Assembly: GCF_001685355.1 (NCBI RefSeq)
Contig: NZ_CP016438.1
Location: 9,052,001 to 9,116,000, forward strand
From: Streptomyces lincolnensis
Lineage (GTDB): Bacteria; Actinomycetota; Actinomycetes; Streptomycetales; Streptomycetaceae
Reading direction: 5' to 3'
DNA length: 64,000 bases
The notes beneath the pieces are model-generated. The model made no database searches and was not told the DNA's origin. It worked only from the letters and a program-made list of their open reading frames with translations. Positions 40,630 through 49,849 of this stretch are shown here, piece by piece; the stretch's first letter is position 1; every line of letters begins with the position of its first letter. The position numbers and the translations under genes were made by a program.

Positions 40630-40647
40630 CTATGACCGCGGTCATAG
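40630..40647. promoter_or_regulatory. TetR operator B
   Basis: Perfect inverted repeat CTATGAC-CGCG-GTCATAG, same arms as operator A; centres 28 bp apart. Confidence 0.8.
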
Positions 40648-40686
40648 GGTGGAACCAGGTACCGAGGCACGAGGTGGTGGTCGAGG

Positions 40687-41283
40687 ATGGCGGTGGCCGA
40701 ACGAGGGCCGCGCGAGCGGATGGTCTTCAGCGCGGCGCAGCTCATCCGGCGCGACGGGGTCGCCGCCACCGGGATGCGGGAGGTGGCCGCCCACGCCGAG
40801 GCACCGCGCGGCTCGCTCCAGCACTACTTTCCCGGCGGCAAGGAACAGCTCGTCAACGAGGCGGTGGGCTGGGCGGGCCGGTACGCGGGGCGACGGGTCG
40901 CCCGTTTCCTCGCCGCGCTGCCCGAGCCCACGCCCGGCGGACTGTTCGCCGAGATGGTGCGGCAGTGGACCGACGAGTACGAGACCGTCGGCTTCGAGGG
41001 CGGCTGCCCCGTGGCCGCCGCCACGGTGGACTGCGCCGAGGCCACCGTGTCCACACGGGAGGCGGCCGCCGCCGCGTTCGCGGCCTGGACCGAGCCGGTC
41101 GCCCGGGCCCTGGCGGACATGGGCGTACCGAAGGAGCGGGCCGGTGCGCTCGCCACCCTCATGATCAGCGCCGTCGAGGGAGCGATCCTGCTGGCCCGCG
41201 CCGAGCGGGACGTCCGGCCGCTGACGACCGTGGCCCGTGAGCTCGGCCCGCTCCTCGACGCGGCCGTCAGCAGGGAGGACTGA
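40687..41283 (+). CDS. TetR-family repressor
   Basis: 198 residues. N-terminal helix-turn-helix ([47 protein letters not shown]) and a C-terminal domain with [14 protein letters not shown], a pattern of the LmrA/YxaF-like TetR subgroup, members of which sense drugs or flavonoids. The two CTATGAC/GTCATAG operators between it and the divergent dehydrogenase indicate repression of both. Confidence 0.92.
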   Translation: MAVAERGPRERMVFSAAQLIRRDGVAATGMREVAAHAEAPRGSLQHYFPGGKEQLVNEAVGWAGRYAGRRVARFLAALPEPTPGGLFAEMVRQWTDEYETVGFEGGCPVAAATVDCAEATVSTREAAAAAFAAWTEPVARALADMGVPKERAGALATLMISAVEGAILLARAERDVRPLTTVARELGPLLDAAVSRED

Positions 41284-41295
41284 CCGGCCGCCGCC

Positions 41296-42480
41296 CTACC
41301 GCAGCGTGTCCAGGAACTTCCCGAGCCGCGCGATGCCCTCGCGCAGATCGCCGGCCGAGGCCGCGTACGACAGCCGCACATGGCTGTCCGCGGTGCCGAC
41401 ACCGAAGTCCCGGCCCGGTGTGAGGGCCACATGAGCCTCCCGCAGCGCCCGCTCGCAGAACTCCCACGAGGTCAGCCCGGTGTCGCTGACGTCGAAGTAG
41501 ACGTAGAAGGCACCGTCGGGCGGGACGGGCACCGGCAGTCCGACGCGCTCCAGACCGTCGAGGACGAGCGCGCGCCGCTCGCCGAACTCGACCCGGCGGG
41601 CCTCGCAGACCGCGAGCGACTCGGCGGTGAAGCAGGACAGGGCGGCGTGCTGGGCCGGAGTGGACGCGCACAGGAAGTAGTTCTGCGCCAGCCGCTCCAT
41701 CGCCGGGACCAGCACCTCGGGGACCACGCACCAGCCCAGCCGCCAGCCCGTCATGCCGAAGTACTTCGAGAAACTGTTGATGACGACGGCGTCCGGGTCG
41801 TACGACAGCGCGCTGCGCGGCGGCCTGCCCCGGCCGTCGTGGTCGCCGAGGTTGAGATAGATCTCGTCGACGATCCGCCACGCACCGCGCTCACCGGCCA
41901 GCTCGCACAGCGCCGCGAGCTCGTCGGCCGGTACCGAGGTGCCCGTCGGGTTCGACGGCGTGGCGATCATCAAACCGCGGGTGTCGTCCGTCCAGTGTGC
42001 GCGCACCGACGCCGTGTCCAGCTGGAACCGCGTCGCGGCCGTGGTCGGCACGAGACCGACCCGGGCGCCGAAGCTCTCGACGATCTGCCGGTTGCAGGGG
42101 TACGACGGGTCCGCGATCAGCACCCGGTCGCCGGGGTCGACGAGCGCGGCGGTGGCCAGCACCAGCGCGGCCGACGCCCCCGCCGTCACGACGACCCGGG
42201 CCGGATCGACCTCGACGTCGTGCTGATCCGCGTAGAACCGCGCGATCGCCTGCCGCAGCGCCGGCAGCCCGAGCGCCGCGGTGTAGGCCATGGGCCGCCC
42301 GTCCATGACTTCCCGCATCGCCTCCCGTACGGCGGGCGGCGCACCGAAGTCCGGCTCGCCCAGGTTGAGTCTGACGACGTGGTGGCCCTCGGCCTCCAGC
42401 GCGGCGGCGTGCTTGCCGAACTCCATGGCGTAGAACGGGGCGACGGCCTGGGCACGTCGCGAGATCCGTACGGTGCTCAT
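41296..42480 (-). CDS. PLP-dependent aminotransferase, class I/II
   Basis: 394 residues of the fold-type I aspartate aminotransferase group. PLP lysine Lys239 in SFSKYFGMTGWRLGW, NPTG motif in SNPTGTSVP, cofactor Asp-x-x-Tyr in DEIYLNLG, and the C-terminal Arg in SHVRLSYA that binds the substrate carboxylate. It transfers amino groups between an amino acid and a keto acid; the exact pair is not determined. It is convergent with the TetR gene. Confidence 0.92.
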   Translation of the reverse strand: MSTVRISRRAQAVAPFYAMEFGKHAAALEAEGHHVVRLNLGEPDFGAPPAVREAMREVMDGRPMAYTAALGLPALRQAIARFYADQHDVEVDPARVVVTAGASAALVLATAALVDPGDRVLIADPSYPCNRQIVESFGARVGLVPTTAATRFQLDTASVRAHWTDDTRGLMIATPSNPTGTSVPADELAALCELAGERGAWRIVDEIYLNLGDHDGRGRPPRSALSYDPDAVVINSFSKYFGMTGWRLGWCVVPEVLVPAMERLAQNYFLCASTPAQHAALSCFTAESLAVCEARRVEFGERRALVLDGLERVGLPVPVPPDGAFYVYFDVSDTGLTSWEFCERALREAHVALTPGRDFGVGTADSHVRLSYAASAGDLREGIARLGKFLDTLR

Positions 42481-42560
42481 ACCGCCACCTCCACCGGTGC
42501 GGGGCCGCTGCGCGCGAGTTGGTTCATGTCGTCTTCCTCGGTCGGCGATCAGAGGTGAGC

Positions 42561-43372
42561 TTACGCACCCGCCGCGATCAGCCGCCGGGCGGCGACCAGA
42601 GCACCGCCGGTGCGCATCGAGGCGGCGACGGTCCCGGCCCGCTCGGCCACCTTCGTCGCCGAGGGCGCGGCGGAGAGCGGTGAGGAGGGTGTCCGGCGGT
42701 GGGTGCTCCGGCAGGGTGTGCGCCGCCGATGCCGAGGTGGTCGACGCGGCGGGCGAAGCAGAACTGGTCGAAGCCCTGCGGGACGATCACCTGCGGCGCC
42801 CCGGACAGCGCGGCCGCGGTGGTGGATCACGGCGGCGACCCTGCGGAACAGTTCCCGCTGGTTCACCTCGCCGATCGGCAGACAGTCGGGAGCGTCCTCC
42901 CCGAGGGACAGCTCCGCCCAGCCGCTGGAGAGCACCAGGCGCAGCCCCAGCGCGCGAGCCGCGTCGAGCACGCTCTTCGTCACGCTCTCCCGAGCGCGCC
43001 CGCTGCCGAACCCGCAGTACAGGGGTGGTTCGCCGGCGTCGAGGAACCTCGTCGGCTCCCCGGAGAGCGGCCGGGTGTCCGGCAGCAGCCAGGCCCCGGT
43101 CTGGACGACGGCCGGCCCGGACGGCTGGAGCGGCCACGGTGCCGGCACCGGGTCGGCCGCCGGCCGGCCCCCCGCCTCCTACGACGACGTCGCAGCCCTC
43201 CGCCGCCGCGCCGACCGCCTCGAACCGCGCCGCGACCATGCCCCCGAGGATCCGGCGTCGCTGCTCGGCGGTGAGGACGGTCCCGGTGCTCTGCCGGGCA
43301 GTTCGGGGCCGACGGGTATATACGTGACGCCCAGCGGCTCGGCCCCCCGCTCAGCTGGGCGCCCCCGACCGC
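42561..43372 (-). pseudogene. Broken glycosyltransferase (GT1, vancomycin/macrolide type)
   Basis: A GT1 protein is spread over several frames: AEPLGVTYIPVGPELPG, then TAEQRRRILGGMVAARFEAV in a second frame, [11 protein letters not shown] and [22 protein letters not shown] (the start of the HHGGAGTT donor motif), then a shift and [20 protein letters not shown] (the PQxxDQ motif), and finally [13 protein letters not shown] in another frame. The N-terminal 60 or so residues are absent: the trace begins right after the stop of the GH36 gene. At least three frameshifts and the truncation make it non-functional. Confidence 0.85.
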
Positions 43373-43374
43373 TG

Positions 43375-45534
43375 TTACGACGTCAGACGGACGAGCAGCA
43401 CAGCGGGCGTACGCGGCAGCGACACCCGCAGTCCGTCCCCGTCCCAGAGCGCGGAGCCGCCGGCCGGGGCGGACGGGTACAGGACCTCCGCATGGACCTG
43501 ACGGCCCGCCACATGCCGTACAGGTAGCCGTAGTTCGTCCGTCCCGCCGCGGCGCCACACCAGCACGTACGACGCCCCGTCACCCGGCGCCCGCATCCCC
43601 AGGGCCAGCCACTCGTCCGTCCAGCCGGGCAGGCCCAGCGGCCAGAACGGGACGGCGTCCGGGAGGTCCGGGCGGATCGACTTGTAGACGGTCAACGCGT
43701 CCTTCACCAGGTCGAGTTGGTGCTCGGACATGCGGTCGAGATGGCCCGAGAGGTGGACGCGGCCGAGCAGGGCTCCGCCGAGGGTGAAGGCGATCAGGTC
43801 GTCGTCGAACTCGGGCTGCGGATAGGCCCAGACGGCACCCTGCTCGGGCGGGACGGCGGTGGGAGCGGCGGCGGAGACCGGCGGATAGAGCAGCGGGTCC
43901 TGCTGGTCGCTGGTGGACTGGAGCTGGGATACGGCGAGGGAGGCGCCGTCCATGCGCATGCCTCCCGACGCACAGTTCTCGATCACCAGCCCCGGGTACC
44001 GGTCGAGGACCTCGGACAGCCAGTCCAGGTAGGCCTGGGCGTGGCCGAGCAGCCCGGCGCCCGGCGCGATGTCCTCGGGGCCGCAGGTGCCGGGATCGAC
44101 CACGATGTTGTAGTCGAGTTTGAGATAGCCCACGCCCCAGTCGCCGACGATCCGGTCCACCGTCTTGTCGAGGTGGGCGCGGGCGGCCGGATGCCGCAGG
44201 TCGAGCTGGTGGCGGCCCTGCTCGGCGAGGCGCACGCCGTCCCGCTGGAAGAAGGCGTCCGGGGGCAGCTCCGCCACGAGCGGGCTGTGCACTCCGATGA
44301 CCTCCGGCTCCAGCCACAGCCCGGGCACCATGCCGCGCTCCTTGATGCGGTCCAGGACCGCCCGGAGGCCGCCGTCGGGAAAGCGCCGGGACGAGGGCTG
44401 CCAGGCGCCGACGCTGTTCCACCAGCCGCCGTCCGCCGAGTCGTCGTACCAGCCGGAGTCGATGCAGAAGTACTCCGCGCCGGCCTCGGCGGCCGCGTCG
44501 ATCAGCGGCAGCAGCTTCGCCGTGGTCGGGTCGCCCATCAGGGTGTTCATGTAGTCGTTGAAGACGACGGGCAGGGCGGTGTGGTCCGGGTGCGGGCGGC
44601 GTGCCGTGCGGCGGTACGTGGTCAGGGCGCCCATGGCGTCGTCGAACCCGGAGCCCAGGGCCAGCACCCCCGCCACCGTGGTGACCTCCTCGCCCGGCGC
44701 CAGCCGGACCCGCCACTGGTGCTCGGCGTCGGTCGGCCCGTTCAGCGCCAGATGCGTACCGCCGGCGTGTTCACCCAGGTCCCAGCGCCAGCCGGCCGGG
44801 GACTCGATCTGCCACAGCCAGGTCCGGCCCCCGTCCCGCTCCGTCAGCGCGCCCATCGGCAGATGGCCGTCGGTGGGCCAGCTGCCGCGCCCGGCCAGCG
44901 CGAGGGCGGCCCGGCTGTCGTGCTGGTGGGCGCCGACGTGGATGTCGGCGACGGTCGCCCGCAGCGGCTCGGTGTACCAACGGCACTCCGCCAGCCAGTC
45001 GTTGCGCGCCCGGTGGACGTCCAGGGCGTCGGGGGAGGGCAGGCCGCCGAGCAGCAGACTGCTGACGGACTGGACGACCAACGGTTCGATGCCTTCGTTG
45101 CGCAGCCGTACCCGGGAGCGCAGCACCGACAGTCCGACGGGGGACGTCAGCTCGACGAACGCCGTCAACCCGGTGTCCTCGTCGTGGAGTTCGACGGTCA
45201 GCCACTCCCGGTCGGCCGCACGGCCGGCGCGATGGCCCCGGTGTCTGAGCCGGTTGCCGAGGGCCGTGCCGGTGAACCGCGGGCCGGACCAGCCGCTGCC
45301 GTGCCCGAAAGCGGTCAACTCCACGAGAGGGAGCGCGGATTCGGGATCCACCCGGCCGTCGGGACCCACCCCGTCACCGGCATCCACCCCGTCCCCGGAG
45401 CCGTCCGGCCTGGTCAGCCGGACCAGCCGCAGCGTCCCGTCGGAGGCGGTGACGAACTCGGTCTCCAGGGCCGCGTGGCCCCAACTGAACGTGCCCGACG
45501 TGTCGTTGAGTGCCGCGTCCGCCATACCGGTCAA
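43375..45534 (-). CDS. Alpha-galactosidase, glycoside hydrolase family 36
   Basis: 719 residues, usual GH36 length, no signal peptide. An N-terminal beta-supersandwich precedes a (beta/alpha)8 barrel with FCIDSGWYDD, the nucleophile Asp474 in YLKLDYN, the ENCASGG motif and the acid/base in STSDQQDP (near 543), then a C-terminal beta domain. It releases alpha-linked galactose (melibiose, raffinose type) in the cytosol. A GGGAGAAG site fits TTG 45534 better than ATG 45525, so TTG is taken as start. It diverges from lacI across two perfect operators, so it is repressed without inducer. Confidence 0.93.
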   Translation of the reverse strand: MTGMADAALNDTSGTFSWGHAALETEFVTASDGTLRLVRLTRPDGSGDGVDAGDGVGPDGRVDPESALPLVELTAFGHGSGWSGPRFTGTALGNRLRHRGHRAGRAADREWLTVELHDEDTGLTAFVELTSPVGLSVLRSRVRLRNEGIEPLVVQSVSSLLLGGLPSPDALDVHRARNDWLAECRWYTEPLRATVADIHVGAHQHDSRAALALAGRGSWPTDGHLPMGALTERDGGRTWLWQIESPAGWRWDLGEHAGGTHLALNGPTDAEHQWRVRLAPGEEVTTVAGVLALGSGFDDAMGALTTYRRTARRPHPDHTALPVVFNDYMNTLMGDPTTAKLLPLIDAAAEAGAEYFCIDSGWYDDSADGGWWNSVGAWQPSSRRFPDGGLRAVLDRIKERGMVPGLWLEPEVIGVHSPLVAELPPDAFFQRDGVRLAEQGRHQLDLRHPAARAHLDKTVDRIVGDWGVGYLKLDYNIVVDPGTCGPEDIAPGAGLLGHAQAYLDWLSEVLDRYPGLVIENCASGGMRMDGASLAVSQLQSTSDQQDPLLYPPVSAAAPTAVPPEQGAVWAYPQPEFDDDLIAFTLGGALLGRVHLSGHLDRMSEHQLDLVKDALTVYKSIRPDLPDAVPFWPLGLPGWTDEWLALGMRAPGDGASYVLVWRRGGTDELRLPVRHVAGRQVHAEVLYPSAPAGGSALWDGDGLRVSLPRTPAVLLVRLTS

Positions 45535-45570
45535 GATGCTTCTCCCTCGTGAATCCCTCGTTACGTTCTC

Positions 45571-45599
45571 TTGACTACCTCAGTGTGACCGGTCACAAT
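45571..45599 (+). promoter_or_regulatory. lacI promoter overlapped by its operator
   Basis: -35 TTGACT (45571-45576), 17-bp spacer, -10 CACAAT (45594-45599), ATG at 45606: leaderless spacing. Operator 1 covers the spacer and -10. Confidence 0.7.
45584..45597. promoter_or_regulatory. LacI operator 1
   Basis: Perfect palindrome TGTGACCGGTCACA. Confidence 0.85.
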
Positions 45600-45605
45600 C
45601 CTGGC

Positions 45606-46637
45606 ATGAATGTGACCGGTCACACAAGGCGCCCACCGAGCATCCGGGACGTCGCGACCGCCGCCGGGGTCTCCTACCAGACCGTCTCCCGGGTGATCAA
45701 CGGCCATCCCAGCGTCAAGGAGGCCACCCGGGAGCGCGTCCTCGCCGCCATCGACGAGCTGGGCTTCCGGCGCAACGCGACCGCCCTCGCCCTGGCCAGC
45801 GGACGCAGCAGGGCCGTGACCGTCCTCACCGCCAACACCACCCACTACGGCTACGCCTCCATCCTCCAGGGCATCGAGGAGGCCGCCCGCGCCGCGTCCT
45901 ACGCGGTCGGCATCGGCGTCCTCGAATCGGCCGACGAGGCCGCCGTCACCGCCGAGGTGCGGCGGGCGGCGGACGCCGGCGGCGGACTGATCGTCATCGC
46001 CTACGACCCGGCCGGTGTCGGCGCCCTCGCCGCCGTCCCCGCCGAACTGCCCGTCGTCGGCGTGGTCGAGACCCCGGCGAGCCCGCCCCGCGGCGACCGC
46101 CCGTGGGTGTGGACCGACGACCGCGAGGCCGCCTACCAGGCGACCCGGCATCTGCTCTCCCTCGGCCACGCGACCGTGCACTACGTCGCCATCCCCTCCA
46201 GCACCCGCCGCACCAGCGCCCGCACCAGCGGCTGGCGGCAGGCGCTCAAGGAGGCCGGAGCACCGGAACCCAGCCCCGTACAGGGCAGTTGGGGACCGGC
46301 GGGCGGCCACGCGGCCGGACTGCGGCTCGCCGAGGACCCGGCCGTCACGGCGATCCTGTGCGGCAACGACGACCTCGCACTCGGCGTGCTGCGCGCACTC
46401 CACGACGCCGGCCGGTCCGTCCCCGGCGAGGTCAGCGTGGCCGGGTTCGACGACGCCCCGCACTCCGCCTATCTGACCCCCACCCTGACGACCGTGCGCC
46501 TGGACTTCACCGGTCTCGGACGCGCCGCGTTCGCCCTGCTGCACGGCGTGCTGGAGGAGTCCGCGCAGATCGCCCCGCATCCCGTCTCCGTACCGGAGCT
46601 GGTGGTGCGGGAGAGCTCGGGGCCGCCGTCCGCCTGA
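45606..46637 (+). CDS. LacI-family repressor of the galactoside locus
   Basis: 343 residues. Helix-turn-helix and hinge (PSIRDVATAAGVSYQTVSRVINGHPSVKEATRERVLAAIDELGF, about 9-54), then the sugar-binding domain with FDDAPHSAYLTPTLTTVRLDF. ATG 45606 is chosen by promoter spacing. Two identical 14-bp operators, one within its own first codons, point to autoregulation and control of the GH36 gene; the importer downstream is likely co-regulated, though no operator was seen directly before it. The inducer is probably galactose or an alpha-galactoside. Confidence 0.93.
   Translation: MNVTGHTRRPPSIRDVATAAGVSYQTVSRVINGHPSVKEATRERVLAAIDELGFRRNATALALASGRSRAVTVLTANTTHYGYASILQGIEEAARAASYAVGIGVLESADEAAVTAEVRRAADAGGGLIVIAYDPAGVGALAAVPAELPVVGVVETPASPPRGDRPWVWTDDREAAYQATRHLLSLGHATVHYVAIPSSTRRTSARTSGWRQALKEAGAPEPSPVQGSWGPAGGHAAGLRLAEDPAVTAILCGNDDLALGVLRALHDAGRSVPGEVSVAGFDDAPHSAYLTPTLTTVRLDFTGLGRAAFALLHGVLEESAQIAPHPVSVPELVVRESSGPPSA
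45611..45624. promoter_or_regulatory. LacI operator 2, inside the lacI coding start
   Basis: Identical TGTGACCGGTCACA, 27 bp from operator 1, covering codons 2-7 of lacI (encoding NVTGHT). Confidence 0.85.
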
Positions 46638-46757
46638 CCGCCCCGCGCCGCCCACGGTCCGACCCCGGCCACCCCGTGCCGCCCGCCCGAACTCCCCTCG
46701 ACGTACAGCGCAGTTGTGAGTCCCGCTCCCTGAACCACCTGTTTCGAAAGGCACGTG

Positions 46758-48086
46758 ATGAAGAGAAGAGCTCTCCCCGCCCTGGCGTTGATAGGCGCCC
46801 TCGGCCTGGCCGCCACCGCGTGCAGCGATCCCACCGCCGCGGACTCCGACTCCGACTCCGCGCCGAAGCAGACGGCGGTCGATCCGACCGCCCGCCTCGA
46901 CGGCGTGAAGCTGACCATGTGGACGGCGCAGAACACCGTCAACGCGCCCAAGCAGGTCATCGACGCCTTCGAGAAGGCCACCGGCGCCCAGGTGGAGACC
47001 CAGGCGATCCCGGACCTCTACGAGCAGAACGTCCCCACCAAGCTGGCCTCCGGCGACCGCCCGGACCTGATGTTCTGGCAGCCCTCCATCTCCACCCTGC
47101 CGTTCGTCCAGCCCAAGCAGAACCTCCTGCCCCTCGACGGCGAACCGTGGGAGGCCAAGCTGGGCGGCACCGAGAAGTCGCTCGGCGTGATCGACGGCAA
47201 GCGGTACGCGGCGATCGTCACCAGCCCCGCCATGCTCGGCGTCTACTACAACAAGGACGTCTTCCGGCAGGCCGGACTGAGCGAGAAGGACTTCCCCCAG
47301 TCCTACGACGACCTGCTGGCCCTCGGCCGGACCGTCGCCGACAAGACCGACGCGGCCGGCTTCTACGAGGCCGGCGGCGACCAGTGGCCCCTCCAGTGGC
47401 AGATGCAGGTCCAGCTCACCGACCTCGACCAGCAGTGGTGGGCGGACCTGAACGCGAACAAGAAGAAGTGGACCGACCCGGTCGTCGTCGGCGCGATCAA
47501 GAAGTACAAGGAGAAGCTGCTCGACGCCGGGCTGGCCCAGAAGAACTACAAGACCGGCACCTTCACCGGGCAGGCCGACGCCCTGTGGAAGGGCGAGGCC
47601 GGCATGGTCCTCAACGTCACCTCCTTCCAGAGCCAGTTGCAGGCCAAGTACTCCACCGCCCAACTGGACCGGAAGATCGGCTGGTTCCCGGTCGCCAACT
47701 CCTCGGCCACCGGCCTGTACTCGCCCGACCAGACCAACGGCGTCGTCGCCTTCAAGACCGGCGACGAGAAGCGGCAGAACGCGGCCCGGCAGTTCCTCGC
47801 CTTCTGGCTGGGCCCCGACTACGCCGACTACATCAAGACGATGAAGATCCCGTCCGTGCAGCCGTCCGTGCCCACCCCCGCCGGACTCCCGCAGACCTCC
47901 AAGGACCAGGTCGCGGCCCTGCCCAAGGCCATCGGCGTCTTCCAGGCCAAGGCGATCGTCGCCCCGGACACCCACCTCTACCTCGCCGACATGATCTACG
48001 GCAAGAAGAGCCCGCAGCAGGTCGCCCAGGCGATCCAGGACCAGTTCGCGCAGGTGGCCAAGGCCCAGGGCGCCCCCGGGTTCTGA
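46758..48086 (+). CDS. Sugar ABC transporter substrate-binding lipoprotein
   Basis: 442 residues. Signal peptide with lipobox LAATAC (Cys about 22), so a membrane-anchored lipoprotein. Family 1 solute-binding protein features include KLTMWTAQNTVNAPKQVIDAFEKATG, MLGVYYNKDVFRQAGL and the PDQTNGVVAFK / AARQFLAFWLGPD hinge-closing region. ATG 46758 is preferred to the GTG three bases earlier because of AAAGG spacing. It begins a four-gene operon with two permeases and a secreted glycosidase. Confidence 0.93.
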   Translation: MKRRALPALALIGALGLAATACSDPTAADSDSDSAPKQTAVDPTARLDGVKLTMWTAQNTVNAPKQVIDAFEKATGAQVETQAIPDLYEQNVPTKLASGDRPDLMFWQPSISTLPFVQPKQNLLPLDGEPWEAKLGGTEKSLGVIDGKRYAAIVTSPAMLGVYYNKDVFRQAGLSEKDFPQSYDDLLALGRTVADKTDAAGFYEAGGDQWPLQWQMQVQLTDLDQQWWADLNANKKKWTDPVVVGAIKKYKEKLLDAGLAQKNYKTGTFTGQADALWKGEAGMVLNVTSFQSQLQAKYSTAQLDRKIGWFPVANSSATGLYSPDQTNGVVAFKTGDEKRQNAARQFLAFWLGPDYADYIKTMKIPSVQPSVPTPAGLPQTSKDQVAALPKAIGVFQAKAIVAPDTHLYLADMIYGKKSPQQVAQAIQDQFAQVAKAQGAPGF

Positions 48087-49012
48087 TGATGGCGGACACG
48101 GTCGTACGTACACGCAAGCAGCCGCCCGCCCGCAGCACGCCGAAGGGCGTGGGGCGGCTGCCGCGGGCCGCCGTGCACCACCCCTGGTGGTTCGCGCTCC
48201 CCGCGGTCGTCGTCTTCGCCGGCTTCTTCCTGCTGCCGAACCTGCTCAACTTCTACTACCCGTTCACCAACTGGTCCTCCTACCACGCGGACATCGCCTT
48301 CACCGGCCTGGACAACTTCAGGACCATCGCCGACGACGGATCGCTGCTGCGCGCGATCCGCACGACCCTGCTGTACGCCCTGCTGGCGGCGCTCTTCCAG
48401 AACGGCTTCGGGCTGGTGCTCGCGCTGCTCCTGGAGGACGACAGCCGCTTCAACCGGTTCTTCCGCGCCGTCTTCTTCCTGCCGGTGCTCATCTCGGCCC
48501 TGGCCACGGGCTACGTCTTCCGGGCGCTCCTGGACCAGGACGGCGCCGTCAACTCGGTGCTGGGCACGGACATCCCGTGGCTCGGCTCGACGACCTGGAC
48601 GCTGGTCGTGGTCACCCTCATCCACGGCTGGAAGTGGATGGGCCTGGCCATGCTGATCTACCTGGCCGGGCTCAAGGGCATCCCCGGCGACATGCTGGAA
48701 GCCGCGCGGATGGACGGGGCCGGCCCGTGGCGGACCTTCTGGTCGGTGCGCTGGCCGATGCTCGCCCCGGCCGTCACCTTCAACGTCACCACGGCGCTGA
48801 TCGGTTCGATGAACACCTTCGACATCGTGCAGGCCACCACGGCCGGCGGGCCCGCGGCCTCCACCGAGGTCTTCAACATCTACATGTTCCGGATCTTCGG
48901 ACAGGGCCTGTACGCCCAGGCCTCCGCGATGAGCCTGATCCTCTTCCTGGTCGTGGTGGCCGTGGCGATCCCGCTGGTCGTCGGGCTCAGGCGAAGGGAG
49001 CAGACGCTGTGA
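48086..49012 (+). CDS. Sugar ABC transporter permease (MalF/UgpA type)
   Basis: 308 residues. A basic N-terminal tail (about 1-30) precedes six membrane helices; the ATPase-contact loop is EAARMDGAG. The start ATG overlaps the last base of the binding-protein stop (TGATG), and the stop overlaps the next permease's GTG. It forms the channel with the 49009 permease. The ATPase is not encoded here and is presumably the shared MsiK-type subunit. Confidence 0.93.
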   Translation: MMADTVVRTRKQPPARSTPKGVGRLPRAAVHHPWWFALPAVVVFAGFFLLPNLLNFYYPFTNWSSYHADIAFTGLDNFRTIADDGSLLRAIRTTLLYALLAALFQNGFGLVLALLLEDDSRFNRFFRAVFFLPVLISALATGYVFRALLDQDGAVNSVLGTDIPWLGSTTWTLVVVTLIHGWKWMGLAMLIYLAGLKGIPGDMLEAARMDGAGPWRTFWSVRWPMLAPAVTFNVTTALIGSMNTFDIVQATTAGGPAASTEVFNIYMFRIFGQGLYAQASAMSLILFLVVVAVAIPLVVGLRRREQTL

Positions 49013-49833
49013 CCGCGACCTGGCGGTACGGCCGCCCCGCCCTCGTCGTCCTCCTCGCCGCCCTCGCCGTCGGCGTCCCGCTGTGGCTGGTCGCCGTCAC
49101 CTCGGCCAAGCCGCAGGCCGAGGCCATCAAACCCAACCTGGACCTGCCCCGGCACTGGCAGCCCGGCGGCAACTACGCGGACGCCGTCAGCCAGGGCGAG
49201 ATGCTGCGCGGCTTCCTCAACTCGCTGCTCGTCGTGGTGCCTTCGGTGATCCTCGTGCTGATCCTGGGCGCGGGCGCCGCCTGGGTCTTCGCCCGCCGCA
49301 AGTCCAAGCTGGTCTCGGCGGCGTACGCGCTGTGCATCAGCGGACTGCTGCTGCCGCCCGCCGTCATCACCATCGTGATGGAACTGCGGCAGCTGGGTCT
49401 GGCCAACACCCGCCCCGGAATGATCGCCGTCTACACCGGCATGTACCTCTCCACGTCGATCTTCTTCATGACCGGCTTCATCCGCGCCATCCCCTTGGAA
49501 CTGGAGGAGGCCGCCAGGATCGACGGGGCGAGTCCGCAGCGGATCTTCTGGCGGATCGTCCTCCCGCTGCTCAGGCCGGTCATCGCCACCGCGACGATCA
49601 TGGTGATGCTCTATGCCTGGAGCGACATCTTCTACGCGTTCTTCGTCCTCGGCGGCGGAGAGCGGGCGACCCTGCCGCTCAACCTCTACCAGGTCGCCAG
49701 CGCCCAGCTCTACCTCAACAACTGGCACCTCGTCTTCGCGTACGTCGTGGTGATGAGCCTGCCCATGGTCGCCGTCTTCCTCGTCGGCCAGCGAAAGATC
49801 GTGTCCGGAATCACCAGTGGAGCCGTCAAGTGA
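49009..49833 (+). CDS. Sugar ABC transporter permease (MalG/UgpE type)
   Basis: 274 residues, six membrane helices, coupling loop EEAARIDGAS and the C-terminal SGAVK motif of MalG-type subunits. GTG 49009 overlaps the previous stop. Followed after 16 bp by the secreted glycosidase gene, so transporter and enzyme are co-expressed. Confidence 0.93.
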   Translation: MTATWRYGRPALVVLLAALAVGVPLWLVAVTSAKPQAEAIKPNLDLPRHWQPGGNYADAVSQGEMLRGFLNSLLVVVPSVILVLILGAGAAWVFARRKSKLVSAAYALCISGLLLPPAVITIVMELRQLGLANTRPGMIAVYTGMYLSTSIFFMTGFIRAIPLELEEAARIDGASPQRIFWRIVLPLLRPVIATATIMVMLYAWSDIFYAFFVLGGGERATLPLNLYQVASAQLYLNNWHLVFAYVVVMSLPMVAVFLVGQRKIVSGITSGAVK

Positions 49834-49849
49834 CCGGAGGTCCAGCCGC

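Noticed and set aside
42561..43148. A 195-codon frame that could be annotated as an intact glycosyltransferase
   Set aside because: It covers only pieces of the GT1 fold and changes into non-homologous Arg/Pro-rich sequence after RRVAAVIHH; the rest of the enzyme is in other frames.
49817..49849. Earlier start for the secreted glycosidase inside the permease gene
   Set aside because: It would put charged residues before the signal peptide and lacks a ribosome site; GTG 49850 after GGAGG fits better.
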